From an uncultured Clostridia bacterium (GTDB lineage Bacteria; Bacillota; Clostridia; Oscillospirales; Acutalibacteraceae), in NCBI GenBank assembly GCA_937901145.1, contig CALCHE010000251.1, positions 1 to 29,737 on the forward strand: 29,737 nt of DNA, in the 5' to 3' direction. A program made the translations under genes and the position numbers. The notes beneath the pieces are model-generated. The model worked only from the letters and a program-made list of their open reading frames with translations. It did no database searches and was not told the origin of the DNA. Below are positions 7,438 to 15,635 of this stretch, piece by piece (the stretch's first letter is position 1; the number at the start of each line of letters is the position of its first letter).

Positions 7438-8124
7438 ATGCTTATTTCAGGAATACAGAAACTTACACTCCTCGACTTTCCCGGCAAAACCGCCTGCACC
7501 ATATTCTGCTACGGCTGTAATTTTCTCTGTCCCTTCTGCCACAATGCCCTTTTAGTTACAGAAAAGGCAGAGAGCTTTATCGATGAAGAAGAAATTTTCT
7601 CCTTCCTCGAAAAAAGACAGGGAATTTTAGACGGTGTATGTGTAACAGGGGGAGAGCCAACCCTGCAGAAGGATCTGAAATCCTTTCTTAAAAGGATAAA
7701 GGATATGGGCTTTGCCGTTAAGCTGGACACAAACGGCTACAAGCCCGACCTTTTAAAAGAGATTATCGATGAGGGCTTATGCGACTATGTGGCAATGGAC
7801 ATAAAAAATACACCGGAAAAATATGCCCTCACTGTCGGAAAGACCATCGATACTGAAAAAATTCTCCAAAGCATTTCCATTCTGAAGGAGGGTAAAATCC
7901 CCTGTGAATTCCGCACCACTGTGGTTAAGGATTTCCATAGAGAAGAAGACATAACAGAAATCGCGGAGCTTCTGAAGGGTGACATTCCCTTCTTCCTCCA
8001 GCAGTTCAAAGACAGCGGTATGCTTATCTCTGACGGACTTTCTCCTTATTCGAAGGATGAAATGGTAAGCCTTACCGAAAAAGCAAGAGAAATTTTACCG
8101 CAGACAAAGCTCAGAGAAAGCTAA
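7438..8124 (+). CDS. NrdG-like radical-SAM activating enzyme
   Basis: The 228-residue product begins GIQKLTLLDFPGKTACTIF and carries the radical-SAM cluster motif C27-x3-C31-x2-C34 (CNFLCPFC), then VTGGEPTLQ, KLDTNGYKP and a D-x-K motif in AMDIKN. This is the pattern of anaerobic ribonucleoside-triphosphate reductase activating proteins of the longer, NrdG2-like type. They cleave S-adenosylmethionine to place a glycyl radical on a partner enzyme. ATG at 7438 has an excellent ribosome site (GAAGGAGACCAAT); a GTG at 7402 lies within the preceding hairpin and is rejected. No nrdD or other glycyl-radical enzyme is adjacent, so the true partner is not certain. The stop codon overlaps the convergent ATPase gene by four bases. 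Confidence 0.85.
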   Translation: MLISGIQKLTLLDFPGKTACTIFCYGCNFLCPFCHNALLVTEKAESFIDEEEIFSFLEKRQGILDGVCVTGGEPTLQKDLKSFLKRIKDMGFAVKLDTNGYKPDLLKEIIDEGLCDYVAMDIKNTPEKYALTVGKTIDTEKILQSISILKEGKIPCEFRTTVVKDFHREEDITEIAELLKGDIPFFLQQFKDSGMLISDGLSPYSKDEMVSLTEKAREILPQTKLRES

Positions 8125-9203
8125 AAAATGCTGAACATTTCTTCAGTGATTATCTCCGTATAATCGTTAAGCGCCTGAAAATCCATGGCCTCGATGTATT
8201 CCTTTTCGAGTCTGTCATGGGTTTCCTTAGCTTTTTTTAGTGAATTTACGCTCTCACCTATCAGGTGGGAGCATAATTTTTTATTTCTGCGCATTCGCTC
8301 CCTGTAGTTACGGATATCTTCACGCAGAAATCTTTTACAGTGAATCAGTCTGTCACATTCCAGAGAAATGTTATGCTCTTTTTTTACGGTAATGAGAGCA
8401 AGACCCACCTCGGGAATAATTATATGCTCACAGTCACCCTTAGGCCTCATGGGACACTGACAGAAAATCACATCGTATCCGTTTTTCACGGCAAGGTCAC
8501 CTATTCTCTGACATAGGAGAGGGGACACTGCAGAATAATTATCCTTGATGCCTATAACCCTGACAGTCTGCGCTTTTACTGTTTCATCCAGAAAAACTAC
8601 TCCCTCGGGGGTTATTCCGCTTATGAATCTGCGTATTCTTTTTCCTGCACCTTTTTTTCTCTTAGAAGGCATCTCTCTGGAAACAAACCTCACAGCAAAG
8701 CTGTTTACCTTCTCTTCCATAATAAAAGATGAAGCTACTCTTATGTTTTCGTCATTTATAGCTCCCGCCGCAGAAAGATATCTTGCCGAACGGAAATGAT
8801 GCATGGAATTTTCCAGAGTAAGCGAGCGAATAATATCGCTTTTCTGTGAAAGCTTTTTCTTGTCCCAGAAATCACCTGTATTAATTATGTTTTCTACCGC
8901 TCCGGGAAACTTCGGTTCGAGAGTGTGAGGTGAGGTTCCGTCAATAACTGATATACCGATGTCTTTTACTATAATACCGTCCAGACTTTTCGGGTCCGAT
9001 GAGCAGTAAATCAGCTCCGTTTCATATCCCATTTCCTCCGCCTTTCGTGCTACTTTTTTCATCAGAGTGGATTTGCCCGTACCGGGACCGCCCTTTATTA
9101 TATACGGATGATGATTCTTATAGGGATTATAGATTTCTTCGAAGAATGAACAGAAGCCGATAGGGGAATTTGCACCCATAAATGAACTTGTTACACGGGA
9201 CAT
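8121..9203 (-). CDS. PRK06851-type P-loop ATPase, internally duplicated
   Basis: The 360-residue protein resembles the PRK06851 family of nucleotide-binding proteins with no known function. The first half has a clean Walker A loop GPGTGKST (39-46), then KKVARKAEEMGYE, YCSSDPKSLDGII and VIDGTSPHTLEPKFPGA. The second half (about 216-276) repeats the plan: VIGIKDNYSAVSPLL, an AVKNGYDV helix-strand, CPMRPKGDCEHIIIPEVGLAL. Its loop has lost the GxxxxGK[ST] residues, so only one site is likely to bind nucleotide. The C-terminal part is charged and helical. Start ATG at 9203 has AAAGGAGG. It is monocistronic and convergent with the activase gene, overlapping it by four bases, leaving no room for a separate terminator. 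Confidence 0.8.
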   Translation of the reverse strand: MSRVTSSFMGANSPIGFCSFFEEIYNPYKNHHPYIIKGGPGTGKSTLMKKVARKAEEMGYETELIYCSSDPKSLDGIIVKDIGISVIDGTSPHTLEPKFPGAVENIINTGDFWDKKKLSQKSDIIRSLTLENSMHHFRSARYLSAAGAINDENIRVASSFIMEEKVNSFAVRFVSREMPSKRKKGAGKRIRRFISGITPEGVVFLDETVKAQTVRVIGIKDNYSAVSPLLCQRIGDLAVKNGYDVIFCQCPMRPKGDCEHIIIPEVGLALITVKKEHNISLECDRLIHCKRFLREDIRNYRERMRRNKKLCSHLIGESVNSLKKAKETHDRLEKEYIEAMDFQALNDYTEIITEEMFSIF

Positions 9204-9232
9204 AAAAAGCCTCCTTTAAATTTTTCATTACT

Positions 9233-9261
9233 ATTTTATTCCCATATATAAAAAATGTCCC
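9233..9261 (-). promoter_or_regulatory. Possible promoter of the PRK06851-type gene
   Basis: On the minus strand GGGACA (9256-9261) and TAAAAT (9233-9238) are 17 bases apart, about 30 bases before the start codon. The -35 box matches only in its GACA part. Confidence 0.4.
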
Positions 9262-9279
9262 TGCTTTTTAATCTTTGTA

Positions 9280-9309
9280 TTGATTTTTATCTGTATTTTG
9301 GTGTATTAT
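9280..9309 (+). promoter_or_regulatory. Probable promoter of the galT/GH2 operon
   Basis: TTGATT (9280-9285) and TATTAT (9304-9309) are separated by 18 bases and lie about 35 bases before the galT start codon. No clear operator palindrome is visible. Confidence 0.5.
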
Positions 9310-9344
9310 GTAATATAAAGAAATTTGACAGGAGATGTGTTTTT

Positions 9345-10838
9345 ATGATCAATGAAAGCATAACAAAATTAGTTCAGTACGGTCTCGACTGCGGCCTTAT
9401 CGAGCAGGAAGATAAAATCTATACCACTAACAGAATTCTCGAAATTCTCTGCCTCGACGAATACGAGGAAGCCGCAGACTGCGAATGGGATAATCTGGAG
9501 GATATTCTCCGCGATATACTCGATTACGCCTGCGAAAAGGGTCTTATAGAAAATACCCTTACAAACAGAGATCTTTTTGATACCAAGGTTATGAGTGCAC
9601 TCGTACCCAGACCGAGTGAGGTTATCTCTCACTTCGATGCACTTTATGCAGTATCCCCAGAAATGGCCACTGATTATTACTATAAGCTCAGTAAGGATAC
9701 CGACTACATCAGACGCTACAGAGTATGTAAGGACCTCAAATGGAAGACTGCAAGTGACTACGGCGAAATCGATATTACTGTAAATCTATCCAAACCCGAA
9801 AAGGATCCTAAAGACATCGCTGCTGCTAAAAATGCTAAGCAGAGCTCCTACCCAAAATGCCTTCTCTGTGTAGAAAACGAAGGCTATGCAGGCAGGCTCA
9901 ATCATCCTGCCAGACAGAACCACAGAATCATCCCTGTAGAAATCGACGGCAAACAGTGGGGCTTCCAGTACTCACCCTATGTTTACTATAACGAACACTG
10001 CATCGTTTTCAACAGTGAGCATACACCGATGAAAATCGATGAAAGTGCCTTCAGAAAGCTTTTCGATTTCGTTAAGCTCTTCCCCCACTATTTCATCGGC
10101 TCCAATGCTGACCTTCCCATCGTTGGCGGCTCTATCCTTTCCCACGAGCATTTCCAGGGCGGTAACTACGAGTTCGCTATGGCTAAGGCAGAAACAGAAA
10201 AGACCTTCTCTCTCTGCGGTTATGAGGATCTTACCGTAGGCATCGTAAAATGGCCTATGTCCGTTATCAGAGTAAGCGGTGATGACACAGAAAAAATCGT
10301 TTCCCTCGCATCAAAAATTCTCGATGCCTGGAGAGAGTACACAGATGAGGAAGCCTTCATTTTCGCGGAAACCGACGGCACACCTCATAACACCATCACT
10401 CCCATCGCCAGAAAAAGAGGCGGCAAATTCGAGCTTGATCTCGTCCTTCGTAATAACATCACCACAGACGAGCATCCCGATGGTGTTTACCATCCCCATA
10501 AGGAATTACATAATATCAAAAAGGAAAACATCGGCCTCATCGAGGTTATGGGTCTGGCCGTTCTTCCCTCTCGTCTTAAGGCAGAGCTTGCCAAGGTAGA
10601 AGAATACATCCTCGAGGGTAAGGATCTTTCAGCTGATGAAACCGTAAGCAAGCACGCTGAATGGGTAAGTTCCTTTAAAGATAATTATGATTTTACAGCT
10701 GAAAATATTGATGCTATCGTAAAAAATGAAGTAGGTAAGGTATTCGTAAAGGTTCTCGAGCATGCAGGTGTTTATAAAAGAGACGAAAAGGGTATGGAAG
10801 CCTTCGAACGCTTTATCCGCTATGTGGCAAACAAATAA
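9345..10838 (+). CDS. galT: Galactose-1-phosphate uridylyltransferase, type 2
   Basis: The 497-residue length and sequence fit the type 2 (class II) GalT of Firmicutes, which is longer than the E. coli enzyme. It exchanges UMP between UDP-glucose and galactose-1-phosphate in the Leloir pathway, in the cytosol. The active-site HEH is at 267-269 in LSHEHFQGG. RPSEVISHFDALY, KCLLCVENEGYAGR, PYVYYNEHCIVF and the C-terminal GVYHPHKELHNIKKENIGLIEVMG segment are all characteristic. ATG at 9345 follows ACAGGAGATGTG; an in-frame extension to 9255 lacks a ribosome site and is not used. It is followed after 72 bases by a beta-galactosidase-type gene, with no terminator between, so the two likely form a lactose/galactose operon. 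No galK or galE lies in the window. Confidence 0.95.
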   Translation: MINESITKLVQYGLDCGLIEQEDKIYTTNRILEILCLDEYEEAADCEWDNLEDILRDILDYACEKGLIENTLTNRDLFDTKVMSALVPRPSEVISHFDALYAVSPEMATDYYYKLSKDTDYIRRYRVCKDLKWKTASDYGEIDITVNLSKPEKDPKDIAAAKNAKQSSYPKCLLCVENEGYAGRLNHPARQNHRIIPVEIDGKQWGFQYSPYVYYNEHCIVFNSEHTPMKIDESAFRKLFDFVKLFPHYFIGSNADLPIVGGSILSHEHFQGGNYEFAMAKAETEKTFSLCGYEDLTVGIVKWPMSVIRVSGDDTEKIVSLASKILDAWREYTDEEAFIFAETDGTPHNTITPIARKRGGKFELDLVLRNNITTDEHPDGVYHPHKELHNIKKENIGLIEVMGLAVLPSRLKAELAKVEEYILEGKDLSADETVSKHAEWVSSFKDNYDFTAENIDAIVKNEVGKVFVKVLEHAGVYKRDEKGMEAFERFIRYVANK

Positions 10839-10910
10839 ACTATGTCACTGTTTATTTTAATGTGAGGCTGTTAATACTGAAAAACGAAAGAAATTAAGGA
10901 GTAAGAAACT

Positions 10911-13160
10911 ATGCGTGAAATTCTCAATCTGAACAATGCATGGGCATTTACTAAAGAGGGTGTTACCGAAGAAGTAAACCTTCCTCATTCCTGGAACGCC
11001 ATCGACGGACAGGACGGCGGTGCAGACTACTACAGAGGTACCTGCCGCTATGCAAAAACTCTCAAAAAAAGTGATCTCCCCGAAGCAGACTGTTACTATT
11101 TAGAAATCGAAGGTGCCAACTCCTCAGCTACCGTTTATGCCGGCGGTAAAAAGCTCGCTGAGCATCACGGCGGTTATTCTACCTGGAGAGTTAATCTTAC
11201 AGAGGAGCTCGCAGAAGAAACCCTCATCGAAATCGACGTGGATAACTCACCCAACGACAGAGTTTATCCCCAGATGGCTGACTTTACCTTCTACGGCGGT
11301 ATTTACCGTGATGTAAATCTTATCTGTGTTCCCGAGTCTCACTTTGACCTTGACTATTACGGTACTCCCGGCATCAAGGTTACTCCCGAAATCAAGGGTG
11401 CAGATGCAGAAATTGAGGTAGAGGTATATCTCACCGAAAAAAAGGAAGGTCAGAAGATCCGTTACACCATCCTCGATGCAGAAGGAAATGAAATCGCATC
11501 AAAGACAACCGACGATGATGACGAGGATTTCGAAATCAAAAATGTACATCTCTGGAACGGCAGAAAGGATCCTTATCTCTACACTGCCAAAGCAGAGCTT
11601 CTGGACGGCGACAGTGTGCTCGACACAGTTTCCGCACGATTCGGCTGCCGTACCTTTAAAATTGACCCCGAAAAGGGCTTCTTCCTTAACGGAAAGGAAT
11701 ATCCCCTTCACGGTGTTTCCCGTCATCAGGACAGACTCGGCATCGGTAATGCTCTTTTACCCGAGCATCATAAAGAGGATATGGACTACATCTGCGAGGT
11801 AGGCGCAAACACCATCCGTCTTGCCCACTATCAGCACGATCAGTACTTCTACGACCTGTGCGACGAAAGAGGTATGGTAATATGGGCAGAAATTCCCTAC
11901 ATCTCACAGCATATGCCCGGTGGCCGTGAAAATACTGTTTCACAGATGAAGGAGCTCATCACACAGAACTATAACCACGCTTCTATCGTAGTATGGGGTC
12001 TTTCCAATGAAATCACTATGCACGGTGCAGCTGATCCCGACCTTATCGAAAACCATAAAATCCTCAATGACCTTGCCCACGATATGGACAAGACAAGACT
12101 TACCACTATCGCTTGCCTTACAATGTGCGATCCCGACAGCGAATATGTGAAAATCCCCGATGTTGTCTCCTATAACCACTACTTCGGCTGGTACGGCGGT
12201 GAGGCATCAATGAACGGTCCCTGGTTCGATAAGTTCCACAAAAATCATCCGAACACTCCCATCGGCTGCAGCGAATACGGCTGTGAGGCACTCAACTGGC
12301 ACACCTCCAATCCCACTCAGGGTGACTATACTGAGGAATATCAGGCATACTACCACGAGGAGCTTATCAAGCAGCTCTTTACACGTAAGTTCATCTGGTC
12401 TACTCACGTATGGAATATGTTTGACTTCGGTGCTGACGCACGTCAGGAGGGCGGCGAAAACGGTCAGAACCATAAGGGTCTTATGACTATGGACAGAAAG
12501 TATAAGAAGGACTCCTTCTATGCTTACAAGGCATGGCTTTCCGATAAACCCTTCGTTCACATCTGCGGTAAAAGATACATCGACAGAGTCGAGGCTGTAA
12601 CCAAGGTTACCGTATACTCCAACCTTCCTGAGGTAGAGCTTTTCGCTAACGGTGTTTCCCTCGGTAAAAAGACAGCTGACGACCACTTCTTCCGCTTCGA
12701 TGTACCCAATACCGGCGAAACAGTTCTCACTGCTGTGGCAGGAGACTGCAAGGATGAAAGCAAAATCAGAAAGGTTGAGGAGCTCAATCAGGAATACATC
12801 TTCAAAGAAAAGGGCGCAATCCTTAACTGGTTTGACATCACCACTCCCGAAGGCTTCTATAACATCAACGATAAATTCTCTGAAATCTGCAAATCCTTCA
12901 AGGGTAAGATGGTAACCGTATCCTTCGTTCTCCTTCTCCTTAAAAAGTTCAAGGCAACAAAGAAGGACGACGGTAAAGGTAAAAAGAAGGGCGGCGGCGG
13001 TCTTCCCGGCGGTATGAAGCCCTCTAAGGAGCTTTTACAGATGGCAGGTGCCTTCTCTATTCTGAGAATAGCTAACCTCATCGGTGCTATGGAAGTGAAG
13101 TTCACCAAAGAAGAGCTTCTCAATATCAACGCAAAGCTCAATAAGATTAAAAAGGTATAA
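10911..13160 (+). CDS. GH2 beta-galactosidase-like glycoside hydrolase
   Basis: The 749-residue protein has the GH2 layout: N-terminal jelly-roll (NLPHSW, HHGGYSTWRVNLT, TFYGGIYRDVNLI), immunoglobulin-like domain (about 160-265) and catalytic barrel (LHGVSRHQDR, ANTIRLAHYQHDQYFYDLCDERGM). The acid/base Glu367 is in GLSNEI and the nucleophile Glu455 in CSEYGCE. No signal peptide is present, so it acts in the cytosol on imported substrate. Gene order after galT favours beta-galactosidase over other GH2 activities, but the exact sugar is inferred. An unusual tail (about 650-749) has a Lys/Gly-rich linker (GKGKKKGGGGLPGG) and a helical end domain (KELLQMAGAFSILRIANLI). ATG at 10911 has AAGGAGTAAGAAACT. 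A strong terminator follows. Confidence 0.88.
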   Translation: MREILNLNNAWAFTKEGVTEEVNLPHSWNAIDGQDGGADYYRGTCRYAKTLKKSDLPEADCYYLEIEGANSSATVYAGGKKLAEHHGGYSTWRVNLTEELAEETLIEIDVDNSPNDRVYPQMADFTFYGGIYRDVNLICVPESHFDLDYYGTPGIKVTPEIKGADAEIEVEVYLTEKKEGQKIRYTILDAEGNEIASKTTDDDDEDFEIKNVHLWNGRKDPYLYTAKAELLDGDSVLDTVSARFGCRTFKIDPEKGFFLNGKEYPLHGVSRHQDRLGIGNALLPEHHKEDMDYICEVGANTIRLAHYQHDQYFYDLCDERGMVIWAEIPYISQHMPGGRENTVSQMKELITQNYNHASIVVWGLSNEITMHGAADPDLIENHKILNDLAHDMDKTRLTTIACLTMCDPDSEYVKIPDVVSYNHYFGWYGGEASMNGPWFDKFHKNHPNTPIGCSEYGCEALNWHTSNPTQGDYTEEYQAYYHEELIKQLFTRKFIWSTHVWNMFDFGADARQEGGENGQNHKGLMTMDRKYKKDSFYAYKAWLSDKPFVHICGKRYIDRVEAVTKVTVYSNLPEVELFANGVSLGKKTADDHFFRFDVPNTGETVLTAVAGDCKDESKIRKVEELNQEYIFKEKGAILNWFDITTPEGFYNINDKFSEICKSFKGKMVTVSFVLLLLKKFKATKKDDGKGKKKGGGGLPGGMKPSKELLQMAGAFSILRIANLIGAMEVKFTKEELLNINAKLNKIKKV

Positions 13161-13164
13161 TAAT

Positions 13165-13200
13165 AAAGGGGCTGTTCATGTAACGAACAGTCCCTTTTAC
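13165..13200 (+). terminator. Terminator of the galT/GH2 operon
   Basis: A 13-bp stem with one G-U pair (13165-13177 with 13185-13197) and a seven-base loop begins four bases after the GH2 stop codon and ends in TTTT. Confidence 0.85.
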
Positions 13201-13207
13201 TCTTTTA

Positions 13208-13247
13208 AAACCAAAACCACCGTTCGGCAAAAAGTCTGTACGGTGGT
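13208..13247 (-). terminator. Terminator of the 15250-13266 gene pair
   Basis: ACCACCGT at 13216-13223 pairs with 13240-13247 around a 16-base loop. On the minus strand it is followed by a T-rich tract (TTTGGTTTT) and lies 18 bases after the stop codon at 13266. Confidence 0.65.
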
Positions 13248-13265
13248 CTGATATTTATTTCACTC

Positions 13266-13787
13266 TTAAAGAATGATAACTGCTACTGTAAATGCTATAC
13301 CTAAAATAAATGTAATACAGTATTTTTCCAGGAATGCACCGATAAAAAGAAGCACAGCAGCAGGTGCATATAATATCTTCTGAATAATATTACCCTGCTT
13401 GTAAATCTTTTCCATCATATTATATGCATCCTCAATGAGAGGATAGGAGTTAATCATAAGAGAAAATGCGAGCCAGTAAGCAATAGCATTCACTACAGTA
13501 AGCACTATATCGTCGATACGGGCGTAAAGTGTAAACATAACAGGAGCGAGTGCGAGGAAAAATGCACCGATGAAATTCATAAAGGCGGGAACGAAGCAGA
13601 GCGCAAATGCTCCCTGTGCTTTAGGCATAAGCTCATGGTCAATGTGGCTTATCATTTCATCTTTTCTTAAATAGCGGTTATCCTCTACGGGCACCTTGCA
13701 GATACGGCACACTATCTGTTCCCAGAAACATCTCATAAGTGCACCCGGGAAGGTAAGATATTTGATAAAAATGTAAAGTGATGTCAT
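13266..13787 (-). CDS. Membrane protein of unknown function
   Basis: I do not recognise a family for this 173-residue protein. The N-terminus reads YIFIKYLTFPGALMRCFWEQIVCRICK, with two Cys (CRIC) and a partly buried helix. It is followed by a charged loop (EDNRYLRKDEMISHIDHE) and four hydrophobic stretches at about 60-85, 93-113, 136-150 and 154-173. The short C-terminus ends inside the last membrane segment. Its ATG overlaps the stop codon of the upstream gene (ATGA at 13784-13787), so the two products are made together and probably act together at the membrane. Confidence 0.75.
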   Translation of the reverse strand: MTSLYIFIKYLTFPGALMRCFWEQIVCRICKVPVEDNRYLRKDEMISHIDHELMPKAQGAFALCFVPAFMNFIGAFFLALAPVMFTLYARIDDIVLTVVNAIAYWLAFSLMINSYPLIEDAYNMMEKIYKQGNIIQKILYAPAAVLLFIGAFLEKYCITFILGIAFTVAVIIL

Positions 13788-15250
13788 CAGATGTCGCCTC
13801 CCTGGTCCTTGATAATTTCTTCGATAGTGATTTTACCGTTTTTATACTTGGTTACGAGCTCACTGATTTCATATCCGTAGCCTGCGAGAAGCTCTTTCAT
13901 CTCACTGTAAATTTCCTTGTCTCCGTTATAAAGACCTACGAGAGCATAAAGGTTACAGTTCTGAACAGTGTAATTACCCGCATTGAAAAGTGCTTCGATT
14001 TCCTCCAGGGCAAGAGTTCCTTCACCCTTGATGAGATATGCTATAGCCAGAGGATGCTTATAGCTTAAATCGTTTGCACCGAGAGCTGCCTTTGCTTCGT
14101 CGCACACCTCGATAATCTTGTCTGCATCAGGTGTTTCGGTATAGCGATATAAATTAGCTTTGAAAAGATATGCCGTACTGTCTTCTTTATTAATTTCTGT
14201 GAGCTTATCGAAGCTGTAATTTACTTCTTCCTCATTGCCTAATCTTGCCGCAATAGCACAGTAGTTTGAAAGATATATCCATTCCTGTCCTTCACCGATG
14301 CTGTCGATATACTTAAGCTGCTCGAGCTGTTCGGTGAGAGGCTTCTCTGCGATGCTCATCAGAACATACTTATAATACTCGATGAATACCTCGTTATACT
14401 TTTCGGTAACCTGACTTTTACCCTCTTCTATGGGCTTTGCTTCCTTGAGAGCATTAAGATCAGCCAGAACCTTATCATAGTCGAGATCCTTACTTGCGAA
14501 GGCTTCACCTGTAACCGCATTGACAGCCTCATAGGTTTCCGTAAGAACAGTAGCTTCTTTAATTACGGAAGCATATTTTTTATTCCAGGGCTTTTTGAGG
14601 TCATCTTCTGTGTAATAGTTATTGATAAGCTGTGCACCGTTGGTCTGGTAACCTAATTTGTTATAACCTTCGATAATCTCATCAAAGGCTCTCTTTGATA
14701 TTCCTTCACCTGTTTTGCCGCCGTTAAAATAAGCAAAGTAATCCTGAAGAGCACTCATCACATAGCCTGATTTGTAATTAGCAGAAGTCTCTGCCACTGC
14801 GAAAGCATCATTAAGATAAGGATAGGATACATATATGCTTGCTACAAAGAGAATCGCTGAAACAAGCAAAGCTAAAACACCGCTTTTACGGATAGGGTAT
14901 TTTTTCATCGCATTACGGCAATCCTCACAGTAGGGATAATCCTCATCAAATTCCTTGAAGCGGATTTTTTTCTCGCAGCACTGACACAGATCCTCGGGAG
15001 CTATTTCCTCCTCATCCTCGTCAGCATAGTCTTCGTCGCTTTCAAGCTCCTGAATAAGCATTCCGTCCTCATCATAATCTTCTGCAGAAGCTCTGTCCAG
15101 TTCTTCCTGAAACATATCTCTGATATTTTCGAGCTCCTCCATGAGAGCACCGTTTTCATCGGTTTCTTCCTCGGGAAGATAAGCTTCCTCAGTTATCTCT
15201 TCGGACCTTTCCTCCTCGGAGAGCAGACCGTCCTTTTTAAGTTCGTCCAA
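13787..15250 (-). CDS. Acidic zinc-ribbon, single-TM, helical-repeat protein
   Basis: No named family is recognised for this 487-residue protein. It has a very acidic N-terminal tail (1-87) and a four-Cys zinc-ribbon-like motif (C89-x2-C92 and C108-x2-C111, with an extra C91). One membrane segment follows at about 124-143 (GVLALLVSAILFVASIYVSY). The remaining 340 residues form a mostly helical outer part whose repeated 30-40 residue helix pairs look like TPR-type repeats. The start is TTG at 15250, chosen because AAAGGAGG stands eight bases before it and no ATG lies near. The topology puts the acidic tail and zinc ribbon in the cytosol and the repeats outside. It is the first gene of a two-gene unit with the overlapping membrane protein. 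Confidence 0.75.
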   Translation of the reverse strand: MDELKKDGLLSEEERSEEITEEAYLPEEETDENGALMEELENIRDMFQEELDRASAEDYDEDGMLIQELESDEDYADEDEEEIAPEDLCQCCEKKIRFKEFDEDYPYCEDCRNAMKKYPIRKSGVLALLVSAILFVASIYVSYPYLNDAFAVAETSANYKSGYVMSALQDYFAYFNGGKTGEGISKRAFDEIIEGYNKLGYQTNGAQLINNYYTEDDLKKPWNKKYASVIKEATVLTETYEAVNAVTGEAFASKDLDYDKVLADLNALKEAKPIEEGKSQVTEKYNEVFIEYYKYVLMSIAEKPLTEQLEQLKYIDSIGEGQEWIYLSNYCAIAARLGNEEEVNYSFDKLTEINKEDSTAYLFKANLYRYTETPDADKIIEVCDEAKAALGANDLSYKHPLAIAYLIKGEGTLALEEIEALFNAGNYTVQNCNLYALVGLYNGDKEIYSEMKELLAGYGYEISELVTKYKNGKITIEEIIKDQGGDI

Positions 15251-15280
15251 AACAAACGCCTCCTTTGGGTTAATGAACCT

Positions 15281-15309
15281 ATTTTATCACTCTTTAATGT
15301 AAAATGCAA
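15281..15309 (-). promoter_or_regulatory. Promoter of the 15250-13266 gene pair
   Basis: On the minus strand TTGCAT (15304-15309) and TAAAAT (15281-15286) are separated by exactly 17 bases. The transcript would start about 25 bases before the TTG start codon. Confidence 0.6.
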
Positions 15310-15467
15310 CATATATTATCGTATATTTACTTTAGATTTTCCTTAAGATAAAAATTCAGAAAAAAGACGTAATACATTATCTTGTATACCATAGGATAAA
15401 ATACCACAACGCTGAAATAATAAAGCTTTAAAAGACCCGTAAAATCAAAGAAAAACGAACAAAAACA

Positions 15468-15497
15468 TTGACAAAATGCCCTGATTTGATATATAAT
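15468..15497 (+). promoter_or_regulatory. Promoter of the rpmH-rnpA-yidD-yidC-jag cluster
   Basis: Consensus TTGACA (15468-15473) and consensus TATAAT (15492-15497) are separated by 18 bases. The leader to rpmH is about 130 bases. Confidence 0.85.
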
Positions 15498-15503
15498 GTT
15501 TCT

Positions 15504-15604
15504 CTGCAAGTTATGTCTTGCAGTCTTATGACTTTTTCGCATTAAATTTAAAAGCGTCGGACACCATATTGCTTCACTTCTATACTCCTTGCAATATGTC
15601 CCGT
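15504..15604 (+). promoter_or_regulatory. Structured leader of the rpmH transcript
   Basis: Two hairpins occur in the leader. CTGCAAG/CTTGCAG (15504-15510 with 15517-15523) lies right at the likely transcript start. A longer one pairs GGACA and TATTGC (from 15558) with GCAATATGTCC (15594-15604), with a three-base bulge. Ribosomal-protein leaders are often sites of self-regulation; that function is inferred here. Confidence 0.45.
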
Positions 15605-15635
15605 TTTATAAAATTATTAAAGGAGGTTTAATGCA

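Larger units (their letters stand above)
15251..15635. promoter_or_regulatory. Divergent promoter region and rpmH leader
   Basis: This 385-base gap carries a minus-strand promoter (15281-15309), a plus-strand promoter (15468-15497) and a 140-base rpmH leader with two hairpins (15504-15523 and 15558-15604). A 71-codon minus-strand frame at 15327-15542 has no ribosome site and runs through the rpmH promoter; I do not regard it as a gene. No DnaA-box cluster was noticed. Confidence 0.6.

Noticed and set aside
9255..9344. 30-codon N-terminal extension of GalT
   Set aside because: It overlaps the promoter, is hydrophobic and non-conserved, and lacks a ribosome site; ATG at 9345 has AGGAGAT.
12207..12686. 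159-codon minus-strand frame inside the GH2 gene
   Set aside because: Antisense to the catalytic domain with conserved residues on the plus strand; no ribosome site or known domain.
15327..15542. 71-codon minus-strand frame upstream of rpmH
   Set aside because: No ribosome site, Phe/Tyr-rich low-quality composition, and it spans the rpmH promoter and leader.
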